Source: Paenibacillus sp. Soil766
GTDB lineage: Bacteria; Bacillota; Bacilli; Paenibacillales; NBRC-103111
NCBI RefSeq assembly: GCF_001428105.1
Contig: NZ_LMSJ01000045.1
Span: 335,903-399,902 of the forward strand
Length of the DNA: 64,000 nucleotides
Direction: 5' to 3'
Below, piece by piece: positions 47,314 through 55,328 of the stretch (position 1 is its first letter; each line of letters starts with the position of its first letter). Made by a program: the position numbers and the translations under genes. The notes beneath the pieces were generated by a model. The model ran no database searches and had not been told where the DNA came from. It worked only from the letters and a program-made list of their open reading frames with translations.

Positions 47314-47754
47314 TTGTCAGATAAACTAGTGAAGGACATTATGAGTAAAGACTGCGTAACGGTTACCTTACTGGATAATGTGTTCGAGATTGCTTTGAAA
47401 ATGAAACAACATGACATTGGATTTGTTGGGGTTCTCGATGGGGATACCTTCATAGGCGGTGTGACGGATCGGGATCTTGTTATTCGAGGCTATGCCGAGA
47501 AGCATTCAGGATCAACGGCTGTTGAAACGGTTATGACGAAAAATATGATCACTGTTGATCCCAATACGTCTGTTGAAGAAGCAGCGAAAGTCATGGCGCA
47601 AAATCAAATTAGGCGATTGCCAGTTGTCGAAAAAGGTAATCTTGTCGGGATTGTAGCTATTGGTGATTTGGCAGTAAGAGGCAGTTTTGAAGACGAGGCT
47701 GGCGAAGCGCTAAGCCGAATTTCGCAAGAACGCACACTTGTGGGAAGTCATTAA
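47314..47754 (+). CDS. tandem CBS-domain protein (YhcV-like)
   Basis: This protein of about 146 residues is made of two CBS domains: KDIMSKDCVTVTLLDNVFEIALKMKQHDIGFVGVLDGD...GGVTDRDLVIRGYA, and VMTKNMITVDPNTSVEEAAKVMAQNQIRRLPVVEKGNLVGIVAIGDLAVR. Such stand-alone pairs bind adenine nucleotides or similar ligands. Two ATGs (47305, 47308) lie directly on the AAGGAGG site; TTG 47314 is nine bases away and is preferred, though the start is uncertain. Confidence 0.88.
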   Translation: MSDKLVKDIMSKDCVTVTLLDNVFEIALKMKQHDIGFVGVLDGDTFIGGVTDRDLVIRGYAEKHSGSTAVETVMTKNMITVDPNTSVEEAAKVMAQNQIRRLPVVEKGNLVGIVAIGDLAVRGSFEDEAGEALSRISQERTLVGSH

Positions 47755-47775
47755 ACAAACCCATCCTAAATATTT

Positions 47776-47815
47776 AGCAGCTTTCCCAAATTCTGTGGGA
47801 AGGCTGCTTTTTTTC
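47776..47815 (+). terminator. terminator of the CBS gene
   Basis: AGCAGCTTTCCCA and TGGGAAGGCTGCT pair with one mismatch, followed by seven T. Confidence 0.8.
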
Positions 47816-47891
47816 TTTAATACTCTTTACGAGGTATATCTATGTAAGCGATAATTATATCGAAATAGTGAAGGGGGTCCGTATAGTAAAG

Positions 47892-49997
47892 ATGAACACG
47901 TTTGAGGAAAAGGCTTCTATGGGATTTATCATTCTAGATTCAAACTGGCATTTTATATACGCAAACGATTATGGTGCAAGTATTTTAAATCGATCACCTG
48001 AGGAACTAATTGGTAAAATGGCTTGGTCTGAGTTTCCTGATGCTATTCGGCATGCTTCCTACAGTAATTTTCATCAAGCTCGGAAAACTGGTAAAGAAAC
48101 TTCATTCAAAGAATATGTAAGGCCATCCAATCAATGGATACATGTTAATGCCTTTCCTGGTGGTGAGAACTTACATATTACTATTCGTAAAACAGAGATG
48201 CTTGAAAATCATTTTGCCATGGAAACCGATCTCAATCAAAAATACACAAACTATGTTCAAGATCTCATTACATTGACATCAGAAGATGGCATGCTGCATT
48301 ATGTTTCGCCCTCGATAAAAAACCTTTTAGGATATGAACTAGAGGATATGTACGGTGCGAGTGTATTGGCTTTTTGTCACCCAGAGGATATCGATGCGCT
48401 GAAGGAGATTTTTATCAACGTAACAGCGTCTGCTTCGAATGATCAAGGAATAATAACTTGTCGTTTCCTTCATAAAAAGGGTTGGTATGTATGGTTAGAA
48501 AACAATTTCAAGTGGTTATGGGACGAGCAAGGTAAACGTACTCAGAATTTAGGGATTTGGCGTGATATATCTGAACGTAAGATGGTTGAAGAGCGGTTCG
48601 TACAGGCACAACGTTTAGGTCAATTCGGTAGTTTTGAACGAGAGTTGGATGAAGATTCGATTGCGTGGTCGGTCGAAATGTTCCGAATACATGGGCTTGA
48701 ACCTGCTGAAAGAATTGATTTGTGTAAAGCGACTGAGCCCATTCTCGTAGATGACCGTGAGAAAGTAGCGCTCGCGATTAAGCGCGCAATTCTGGTTGGA
48801 ATGTCAGATATAGAATACAAAATTACAAGACATGATGGCGATATTCGCCATTTGCGTTCCCAAATTGAGCGAGTGGTTTTAGAGGGGGGGCGAATGGCCG
48901 TGCGTGGATTGGTTCATGATATTACCATTCACAAACGAATAGAGCATGAGTTGATCCAAAGCAAAGCTAAATTGGAAATCGCACAAGAAATTGCAGGTTT
49001 AGGCCATTATGAGTGGGATACCATCCATAACGTGGTGTATATATCAGAGGAATTGCACGCGTTATTTGGTTGTAAGAATGATGTGAAACAGATGCCTATT
49101 GAGGATCTTCTTGAGAGTATTCACCCCGATGACCAGATGAAATCGAAAACGGCTATCAAAAATGCGCTTCATCAGGGCACATTAGACCTCGTCTATCGAA
49201 TTGTAATTAGAGACGAAATACGCTTCTTACATACCCTAGCAAGAACGACGTATGACGAGTGGGGAAGAGCGCTGTGTTTATTCGGAACCGTTCAGGACAT
49301 TACGGTTCAGAAGCAGACAGAGGAGCTGCTTCGTAAAACGGAGAAATTACATGTTGCTGGCCAATTGGCGGCTGGTATCGCACATGAAATTCGCAATCCG
49401 CTGACAGCGCTGAAGGGTTTTGTGAAACTGATGTGCCATGCGAACGATGCGAGTAAGCTGCGATATTATCACATTATGCAAGAAGAATTTAATCGGATTG
49501 AGCTGATTCTAGGCGAGCTTCTGATTCTTGCGAAGCCGCAAGCCATTGCTTACATGCCGCATGATCCAGTAACAATACTTGATGAAGTCATTCAATTGTT
49601 AAATACGGAAGCCATCATGAATAATGTAGAAATTATACTCATTGCCAATACGATTCTTCATTCTGTCAATTGTGAGCGGAATCAAATCAAGCAAGTTTTT
49701 GTCAATGTGATCAAAAATGCGATTGAAGCGATGCCATCAGGCGGTATACTGACCATAACAGCGCACAATCAAGCTAACGGCGTCAAATTGCAGTTTGTGG
49801 ATCAAGGCCAAGGTATTTCCGAGGAAAGACTGCCGCGGATAGGTGAACCATTTTATACGACAAAGGAAAAAGGGACAGGGCTTGGTATGATGGTGAGTTT
49901 TACAATTATTGAAGAGCACCACGGTGAGATCCGATATCAAAGTAAGCTAGGCGTTGGAACGACGGTCACTATTCAATTACCAGCATCTGCACAGTAA
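47892..49997 (+). CDS. multi-PAS histidine kinase, sporulation-kinase type
   Basis: This soluble kinase has about 701 residues. Four PAS domains are visible (starting near 5, 118, 228 and 365), two with PAC tails (GIWRDISERKMVEER, GTVQDITVQKQTEELL). A HisKA domain follows with H498 in GIAHEIRNPLTALKGFV. HATPase_c has NVIKNAIEAMPSGG and TTKEKGTGLGMMVSF. No receiver is attached and no response regulator gene lies beside it. This orphan, membrane-free PAS layout resembles the KinA-type kinases that feed the Spo0A phosphorelay. GTG 47868 is also in frame but has no Shine-Dalgarno ahead of it; the start is uncertain. Confidence 0.9.
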   Translation: MNTFEEKASMGFIILDSNWHFIYANDYGASILNRSPEELIGKMAWSEFPDAIRHASYSNFHQARKTGKETSFKEYVRPSNQWIHVNAFPGGENLHITIRKTEMLENHFAMETDLNQKYTNYVQDLITLTSEDGMLHYVSPSIKNLLGYELEDMYGASVLAFCHPEDIDALKEIFINVTASASNDQGIITCRFLHKKGWYVWLENNFKWLWDEQGKRTQNLGIWRDISERKMVEERFVQAQRLGQFGSFERELDEDSIAWSVEMFRIHGLEPAERIDLCKATEPILVDDREKVALAIKRAILVGMSDIEYKITRHDGDIRHLRSQIERVVLEGGRMAVRGLVHDITIHKRIEHELIQSKAKLEIAQEIAGLGHYEWDTIHNVVYISEELHALFGCKNDVKQMPIEDLLESIHPDDQMKSKTAIKNALHQGTLDLVYRIVIRDEIRFLHTLARTTYDEWGRALCLFGTVQDITVQKQTEELLRKTEKLHVAGQLAAGIAHEIRNPLTALKGFVKLMCHANDASKLRYYHIMQEEFNRIELILGELLILAKPQAIAYMPHDPVTILDEVIQLLNTEAIMNNVEIILIANTILHSVNCERNQIKQVFVNVIKNAIEAMPSGGILTITAHNQANGVKLQFVDQGQGISEERLPRIGEPFYTTKEKGTGLGMMVSFTIIEEHHGEIRYQSKLGVGTTVTIQLPASAQ

Positions 49998-50133
49998 ACT
50001 TGGTCTCAAATGTGTGTAACTGTCAAAGTTCGCAATAAGGTAGTCAATCTGCGACAAGATGCCTCCTCTTAAATATGCTAAAGTGAAAACGTGCTTAATA
50101 ATTGTGAATCTGACAAGAAAAAGGTGACGTACA

Positions 50134-51285
50134 GTGGAGAAAGTAAGGATTGGTATCGTTGGTCTAGGTAACATGGGAACTGGACATGCCAAATATTTAG
50201 TGAAAAATGAAGTCAAGGGCGGCGTTCTTACCGCTATTTGTGAACCGCGAGCAGATCGTCTAGAGTGGGCAAAGGAAAATCTTGGTGAAGGTGTCAAGCT
50301 TTTTGACAATCTTGATGATTTTCTGGCTTCTGGCTTGATTGATGGGGTTTTGATCGCAACGCCTCACTATGATCACCCTGAAACAGCTGTACGTGCTTTC
50401 CAAGCAGGCCTACATGTAATTTGTGAAAAGCCGGCTGGCGTGTACACCAAACAAGTGCGTCAAATGAATGAAGCAGCAGCAGCTTCAGGTAAAGTATTCA
50501 GCATGATGTACAATCAACGTACAAATCCTCTATATAAAAAATTAAAGGATCTGGTTTCTTCTGGTGAACTAGGTGAGATTCGCAGAACGAACTGGATTAT
50601 TACCAATTGGTATAGATCACAAAGCTATTACGATTCAGGCGGCTGGCGTGCAACTTGGGCTGGAGAAGGCGGCGGTGTACTTATTAACCAAGATCCGCAT
50701 CAACTGGACCTATGGCAGTGGACGATTGACATGATGCCCAAGCGTGTTCGCGCGTTCTGTTATTTCGGGAAACACCGCAATATCGAAGTTGAAGATGATG
50801 TAACTGCCTTCGTTGAGTATGAGAATGGAGCAACAGGTTTGTTCGTGACGACAACAGGGGAAGCACCAGGAACGAATCGTTTCGAGTTGTCCGGTGATCG
50901 CGGTAAAATTGTCGTTGAAGATGGCAAATTGACATTCTGGCGTTTGCGTGTTTCCGAAAGAGAATTCAATGAAACGTACAAAGGCGGATTTGGTCAACCA
51001 GAGTGTTGGAAATGTGAAATCCCAGTTGAAGGTAAAGAAACAGGCCATATGGGAATCACACAGAACTTTGTTGATGCGATTCTTCATGGAACACCATTGA
51101 TTGCTCCTGGAGCAGAGGGAATTAAAGGTTTAATGATTTCTAATGCGATCATGCTGTCAACGTTCACAGACAACTGGGTTGATCTGCCGATTGATGAAGA
51201 TCTTTTCGAACAGCATTTACAAGAGAAAATCAAAAATTCCAAATCAAGCAAAGAGGCAGGCTCCTTTAAAACACTTGATGTCTAA
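50134..51285 (+). CDS. Gfo/Idh/MocA family oxidoreductase (first of pair)
   Basis: This 383-residue NAD(P)-dependent sugar or inositol dehydrogenase has the Rossmann motif IGIVGLGNMGTGHAKYL. The catalytic EKPAG is at about 104 and GGGVLINQDPHQLDLWQW supplies the active-site His. The start is GTG after AAAAGGTGA. It is followed by a second member of the family 20 bases downstream; such pairs often act in consecutive oxidation and reduction steps on one sugar. The substrate is unknown. Confidence 0.92.
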   Translation: MEKVRIGIVGLGNMGTGHAKYLVKNEVKGGVLTAICEPRADRLEWAKENLGEGVKLFDNLDDFLASGLIDGVLIATPHYDHPETAVRAFQAGLHVICEKPAGVYTKQVRQMNEAAAASGKVFSMMYNQRTNPLYKKLKDLVSSGELGEIRRTNWIITNWYRSQSYYDSGGWRATWAGEGGGVLINQDPHQLDLWQWTIDMMPKRVRAFCYFGKHRNIEVEDDVTAFVEYENGATGLFVTTTGEAPGTNRFELSGDRGKIVVEDGKLTFWRLRVSEREFNETYKGGFGQPECWKCEIPVEGKETGHMGITQNFVDAILHGTPLIAPGAEGIKGLMISNAIMLSTFTDNWVDLPIDEDLFEQHLQEKIKNSKSSKEAGSFKTLDV

Positions 51286-51305
51286 GATCACGGGGGAAAT
51301 TCGAT

Positions 51306-52379
51306 ATGCAAAAGAATGATGGCATGAATTATGCGCCAAAAGGGAAACCGAACCTTGTTGTTCAAAAAGGGGAGTTCACCTTTGCGGTAATTGCGTTGGA
51401 TCATGGTCATATTTATGGTATGAGTAACGGACTTCTAGAGGCCGGCGCTGAACTCAAATGGGTGTACGATCAAGACCCTGCGAAAGTAGCGGCATTTGTC
51501 GCGAAGTTTCCTCAGGCTCAAGTTGCAGCTTCAGAAGAGGAGATTCTTCATGATCCAGAAGTGAAGCTTGTCGCTTCCGCTGCTGTACCTTCTGAGCGTG
51601 GTCCTTTAGGGATTCGTGTAATGGAGCATGGCAAGGACTATTTTACGGATAAAACCCCATTTACTTCGCTGGACCAGCTTGCTGCTGCGAAGGCCGTAGT
51701 TGAAGCTACAGGACGTAAATATGCCGTGTACTATAGTGAGCGACTCCACGTGGAAAGTGCCGTTTTCGCGGGTCAGCTGATTGAGGAAGGCGCGATTGGT
51801 CGCGTAGTTCAAGTTATTGGCTTAGGCCCTCACCGTTTGAATGCCCAAAGCCGTCCGGAATGGTTTTTCGAAAAGGATAAATACGGCGGTATTCTATGTG
51901 ATATCGGCAGTCATCAAATCGAGCAGTTCCTCTTCTATTCGGGCTGTAAAGATGCGACGGTCGTTAGCAGTAAAGTAGCGAATTATCATGCGAAGGACTA
52001 TCCGGAGCTTGAGGATTTCGGTGATGCGACACTGATTGGAGACAATGGAGCGACGAATTATTTCCGTGTAGACTGGTTGACACCTAGCGGCCTAGGGACA
52101 TGGGGAGACGGACGGACGTTGATTCTCGGCACAGAGGGCTATATCGAGATGCGTAAGTATATTGATATTGCTCGTGATCCACAAGGGGATCAGTTGTACC
52201 TGGTCAACCAACAAGGAGAAAAGCACTACAGTCTTCATGGACAAGTAGGCTTTCCTTTCTTCGGTCAGTTGATTTTGGATTGCATCCATCGTACGGAAAC
52301 TGCCATGACACAAGCGCACACGTTTAAAGCGGCAGAACTGTGCTTGATTGCCCAAGCGAAAGCTGTTCGTGTGGAGTAG
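51306..52379 (+). CDS. Gfo/Idh/MocA family oxidoreductase (second of pair)
   Basis: This 357-residue protein is more divergent than the first: FAVIALDHGHIYGMSNGLLEAGAELKWVYDQDPAKVAAF replaces the usual GxGxxG fingerprint. DKTPFTSLDQLAAAKAVVEATGRKYAVYYSERLHVES is followed by KYGGILCDIGSHQIEQFLFYSG. The weak nucleotide fingerprint raises the chance of altered cofactor use. Cotranscribed with the preceding gene. Its last 56 bases overlap the 3' end of the convergent LysR-family gene. Confidence 0.88.
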   Translation: MQKNDGMNYAPKGKPNLVVQKGEFTFAVIALDHGHIYGMSNGLLEAGAELKWVYDQDPAKVAAFVAKFPQAQVAASEEEILHDPEVKLVASAAVPSERGPLGIRVMEHGKDYFTDKTPFTSLDQLAAAKAVVEATGRKYAVYYSERLHVESAVFAGQLIEEGAIGRVVQVIGLGPHRLNAQSRPEWFFEKDKYGGILCDIGSHQIEQFLFYSGCKDATVVSSKVANYHAKDYPELEDFGDATLIGDNGATNYFRVDWLTPSGLGTWGDGRTLILGTEGYIEMRKYIDIARDPQGDQLYLVNQQGEKHYSLHGQVGFPFFGQLILDCIHRTETAMTQAHTFKAAELCLIAQAKAVRVE

Positions 52380-53250
52380 ATGTACACATCAGCTGGATGA
52401 AGTTTTGCATCGGTACAGATAATTGTCGTTTGGCATGATAGCATAATTGCACATTCAATTTAAAATTCGGGTAGTTCAGCGGTAATATCGCTAACTGCCC
52501 GTTTTGTGTTTCCGTCGTAACGGTCGTTCTCGGCAGTAAGCAGAGGCCGAGCCCGTGCATGGCGCATTTTTTGATCGTTTCATAATTATTGATCTCATAG
52601 GTGAGTGTATACTGCACATTATGCTTACGCAGCATCGTTTCAAATAATTTCCGGCAACGTCCTCCTGAGATAGACATCAGAATTTCTGCGCCAGTGAGAT
52701 CCTCCGGTATAATAGCCGATTTCGCGGCTAAGGGGTGATCAGGTGCTGCCACAATGACAAATTCCTCTTCTTGTATCGTCTTATAGATTAAATCAGGATC
52801 GCTCAGTTCCTTGTCGACGATGAATCCTAAATCGCATTCGCCAGCCTTGAGCGCGCGTGACGTATCATTTTCCAACAATTCATTTATGGTGATCGTAATG
52901 TTTGGATAGCACTTCTTGAACGCTCCAAGGAACGGTGGCAGCATATAAGAGAAGAGGGTTGTTTCGTGCGTGCCAATCATGAAGCTTCCTGTCGTTTGAC
53001 CAGTCACATTGATTTTGGATTCCTCGTATAGCTTCAAAATCTTCGCAGCATACCGCAGCAGGATTTCCCCCGCAGGCGTTGGTCTCATCTTTTTATCGAT
53101 GCGCTCAAAGATTTCAACCCCGTATTCGATCTCTAGCTTTTGAATTTGGGAGGTCACACTTGACTGAGCGTAGCCCAATTTTTCAGAAGCCTTCGTAAAG
53201 TTTTGCCATTTCGCTACTTCGAGCAGTGTTTTATATAAGGTAAGATCCAT
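52324..53250 (-). CDS. LysR-family transcriptional regulator
   Basis: This 308-residue protein has the winged helix-turn-helix at residues 1-60 (LYKTLLEVAKWQNFTKASEKLGYAQSSVTSQIQKLE). A two-lobed effector domain (about 85-290) follows. A longer frame exists, but ATG 53250 follows GAGGAG and gives the canonical start. Its 3' end overlaps the oxidoreductase gene on the other strand by 56 bases, so the two transcripts are complementary there. It may regulate the oxidoreductase pair, though LysR genes are more often divergent from their targets. Confidence 0.9.
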   Translation of the reverse strand: MDLTLYKTLLEVAKWQNFTKASEKLGYAQSSVTSQIQKLEIEYGVEIFERIDKKMRPTPAGEILLRYAAKILKLYEESKINVTGQTTGSFMIGTHETTLFSYMLPPFLGAFKKCYPNITITINELLENDTSRALKAGECDLGFIVDKELSDPDLIYKTIQEEEFVIVAAPDHPLAAKSAIIPEDLTGAEILMSISGGRCRKLFETMLRKHNVQYTLTYEINNYETIKKCAMHGLGLCLLPRTTVTTETQNGQLAILPLNYPNFKLNVQLCYHAKRQLSVPMQNFIQLMCTSTPHEQLSLGQSSTVLPL

Positions 53251-53367
53251 CTGAATGCACTCCTCAACCATCACTATTTTCGATTGAAACGATCAATTTT
53301 TATAGATAACTCTGGTACTTCTTGCCATGTTAAAATCAATTCCAACCAAAGGATGGGGGGAATTACC

Positions 53368-53556
53368 ATGTGGAACTTATACGACATAGAGAAAAAATTT
53401 GAGGATCATGTGAAAGATGTTGAAGCGCGCGCGAGGAAAGCACATTGGTACACGAAAGAGGTGAAAGTTGGTGTGCGTCCTGGCGTTATTGCAAGTTGGG
53501 TTTCTTTATTTGCCATCGTTATTGTCGGGATTATCGCTGCATATGAACTCTTTTGA
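53368..53556 (+). CDS. small single-pass membrane protein
   Basis: This 62-residue protein has a charged N-terminal half (YDIEKKFEDHVKDVEARARKAHWYTKEVKVG) and one C-terminal membrane helix (VIASWVSLFAIVIVGIIAAYELF). ATG 53368 follows GGGGGG at seven bases. I do not recognise it; it may be a small membrane regulator. It precedes the helicase gene by 70 bases on the same strand. Confidence 0.65.
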   Translation: MWNLYDIEKKFEDHVKDVEARARKAHWYTKEVKVGVRPGVIASWVSLFAIVIVGIIAAYELF

Positions 53557-53626
53557 GATACGTTAGCATGGAGTCCATGTTTAAATCAAGTACTTTCCCT
53601 TCATACTAAAGGAAAAAGGAGGGAAT

Positions 53627-55312
53627 ATGCGATTGACTATGGATCCTTCAAAGCCTCTGATCGTTCAGAGCGATTTATCTATCCTCCTCGAAACGAATCA
53701 TCCTGAATTTGACAAGCTCCAAGGTAAGTTGGCTCGCTTTGCAGATTTAGTGAAAAGTCCTGAACATCTTCACACCTATCGGGTTACTCCGCTGTCTTTA
53801 TGGAATGCAGCTGCAGCAGGCATGGGGTTGGAAGAAATGACATCTTGTTTGCAGCAACATGCCAAATTCGGTGTACCTTCGGCTGTTCTAAGCACGATTC
53901 GCAAATATACAAAGCGCTACGGGATTCTACGCATGCTGCATGTGGGGAAGGAACTCTTCTTGGTAAGCGAGGATACCGTCGTTTTCAAAGAAATTTGCGC
54001 CTATGAATCCTTGCAAAAATATCTCAAGGATGCCCGTGGTGAGCGGGCTATTGCCATATCGCCGAGCTATCGGGGGATTCTGAAGCAAGAATTAATGAAG
54101 CTCGGCTATCCTGTGGAGGACCTAGCTTCCTACCGCAGCGGCGAATTTCTGAAGATTCCTTGGCGAGATGAAGATCAGATGGATGAACCTTTCCAGTTGC
54201 GTGATTATCAAAAGCAAGCCGTAGATGCTTTTCAACAGGTTGGTCATGGCGGGAGCGGTGTTCTAGTACTTCCTTGCGGAGCGGGTAAGACGGTGGTGGG
54301 AATCGCCGCAATGGCGCAAGCAAGTTGTGCAACATTGATCCTTACTTCGAATGTCACGTCAGTGAAGCAATGGAAGCGCGAAATATTAAGTAAGACGGGT
54401 CTAACGAGCGATCAAGTCGGTGAGTATAATGGCACCACGAAGGAGATTAGGCCCATCACCATTGCCACTTATCAAATCCTAACGCACCGTGGGAGCAAGG
54501 AAGCTGAATTCTCCCATTTTCGCTTATTTAGTGAGAGGGAGTGGGGTCTTATCATTTATGATGAGGTTCACCTTCTGCCTGCCCCCATTTTTCGTGCGAC
54601 GGCTGAGATACAAGCCACGCGCAGGCTCGGTTTAACAGCTACGCTAATCAGGGAAGATGGCTTAGAGGGGGATGTATTCTCGTTGGTCGGGCCCAAGAAG
54701 TATGATATGGCATGGAAGGAGCTTGAAACGATGGGCTGGCTCGCCAAGGTGACCTGCCAAGAGGTGCGAGTACCTTTGTCGATTTCAGACCGTGATCGTT
54801 ACCATGCGTCAGAAGCTAGGCACCAGTTCCGGATTGCAGGGGAGAATACAGCGAAGCTTGAGGTCATTGATCATTTGCTGAAGCTTCATCCGGATGAGCC
54901 GACTTTAATTATCGGTCAGTATATCGATCAACTTGAAGAGATTGCAGCACATACAGGTGCTCCTATGATTTGCGGCAGTATCCCGCACGAACGTCGAGAA
55001 GAGCTTTATGAGCGTTTTAAAAAAGGGCAGCTTCCACTGCTTATTGTTTCCAAAGTGGCAAATTTCGCTGTCGACCTCCCCGATGCAGCGATCGCAATTC
55101 AAGTTTCGGGAAGTTATGGTTCGAGGCAAGAAGAAGCACAACGTCTGGGGCGTATTCTTCGGCCGAAGCGAAATAGTGAAAATACAGCAGTCTTCTATTC
55201 ACTCGTTAGTGAGGACACGAAAGAACAGGATTTCGCAATGAAGAGGCAGCTCTTTCTCGTAGAGCAAGGCTATCAATACGAGATTACAAGCTGGAATCAA
55301 GCGTTAAGATAA
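53627..55312 (+). CDS. XPB-type DNA helicase
   Basis: This 561-residue superfamily 2 helicase is related to eukaryotic/archaeal XPB. An N-terminal helicase-associated domain (about 10-130, PLIVQSDLSILLETNHPEFD, HTYRVTPLSLWNAAAAG) precedes the motor. Walker A is LPCGAGKTVVG with K221, the motif II box is DEVH at 312-315 and the XPB-specific RED motif is at 342-344 (LTATLIREDG). The second RecA domain has RREELYERFKKGQLPLLIVSKVAN and EEAQRLGRILRPKRNSEN. XPB proteins unwind DNA in repair and transcription. The next gene, 16 bases on, encodes a probable partner. ATG follows AAGGAGGG. Confidence 0.92.
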   Translation: MRLTMDPSKPLIVQSDLSILLETNHPEFDKLQGKLARFADLVKSPEHLHTYRVTPLSLWNAAAAGMGLEEMTSCLQQHAKFGVPSAVLSTIRKYTKRYGILRMLHVGKELFLVSEDTVVFKEICAYESLQKYLKDARGERAIAISPSYRGILKQELMKLGYPVEDLASYRSGEFLKIPWRDEDQMDEPFQLRDYQKQAVDAFQQVGHGGSGVLVLPCGAGKTVVGIAAMAQASCATLILTSNVTSVKQWKREILSKTGLTSDQVGEYNGTTKEIRPITIATYQILTHRGSKEAEFSHFRLFSEREWGLIIYDEVHLLPAPIFRATAEIQATRRLGLTATLIREDGLEGDVFSLVGPKKYDMAWKELETMGWLAKVTCQEVRVPLSISDRDRYHASEARHQFRIAGENTAKLEVIDHLLKLHPDEPTLIIGQYIDQLEEIAAHTGAPMICGSIPHERREELYERFKKGQLPLLIVSKVANFAVDLPDAAIAIQVSGSYGSRQEEAQRLGRILRPKRNSENTAVFYSLVSEDTKEQDFAMKRQLFLVEQGYQYEITSWNQALR

Positions 55313-55328
55313 GGAGGTAGGCATCGAA

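Noticed and set aside
47314..47754. AcuB, the missing acetoin-utilization protein
   Set aside because: Two CBS domains only; AcuB has an additional C-terminal ACT-like region and the gene is far from acuA/acuC.
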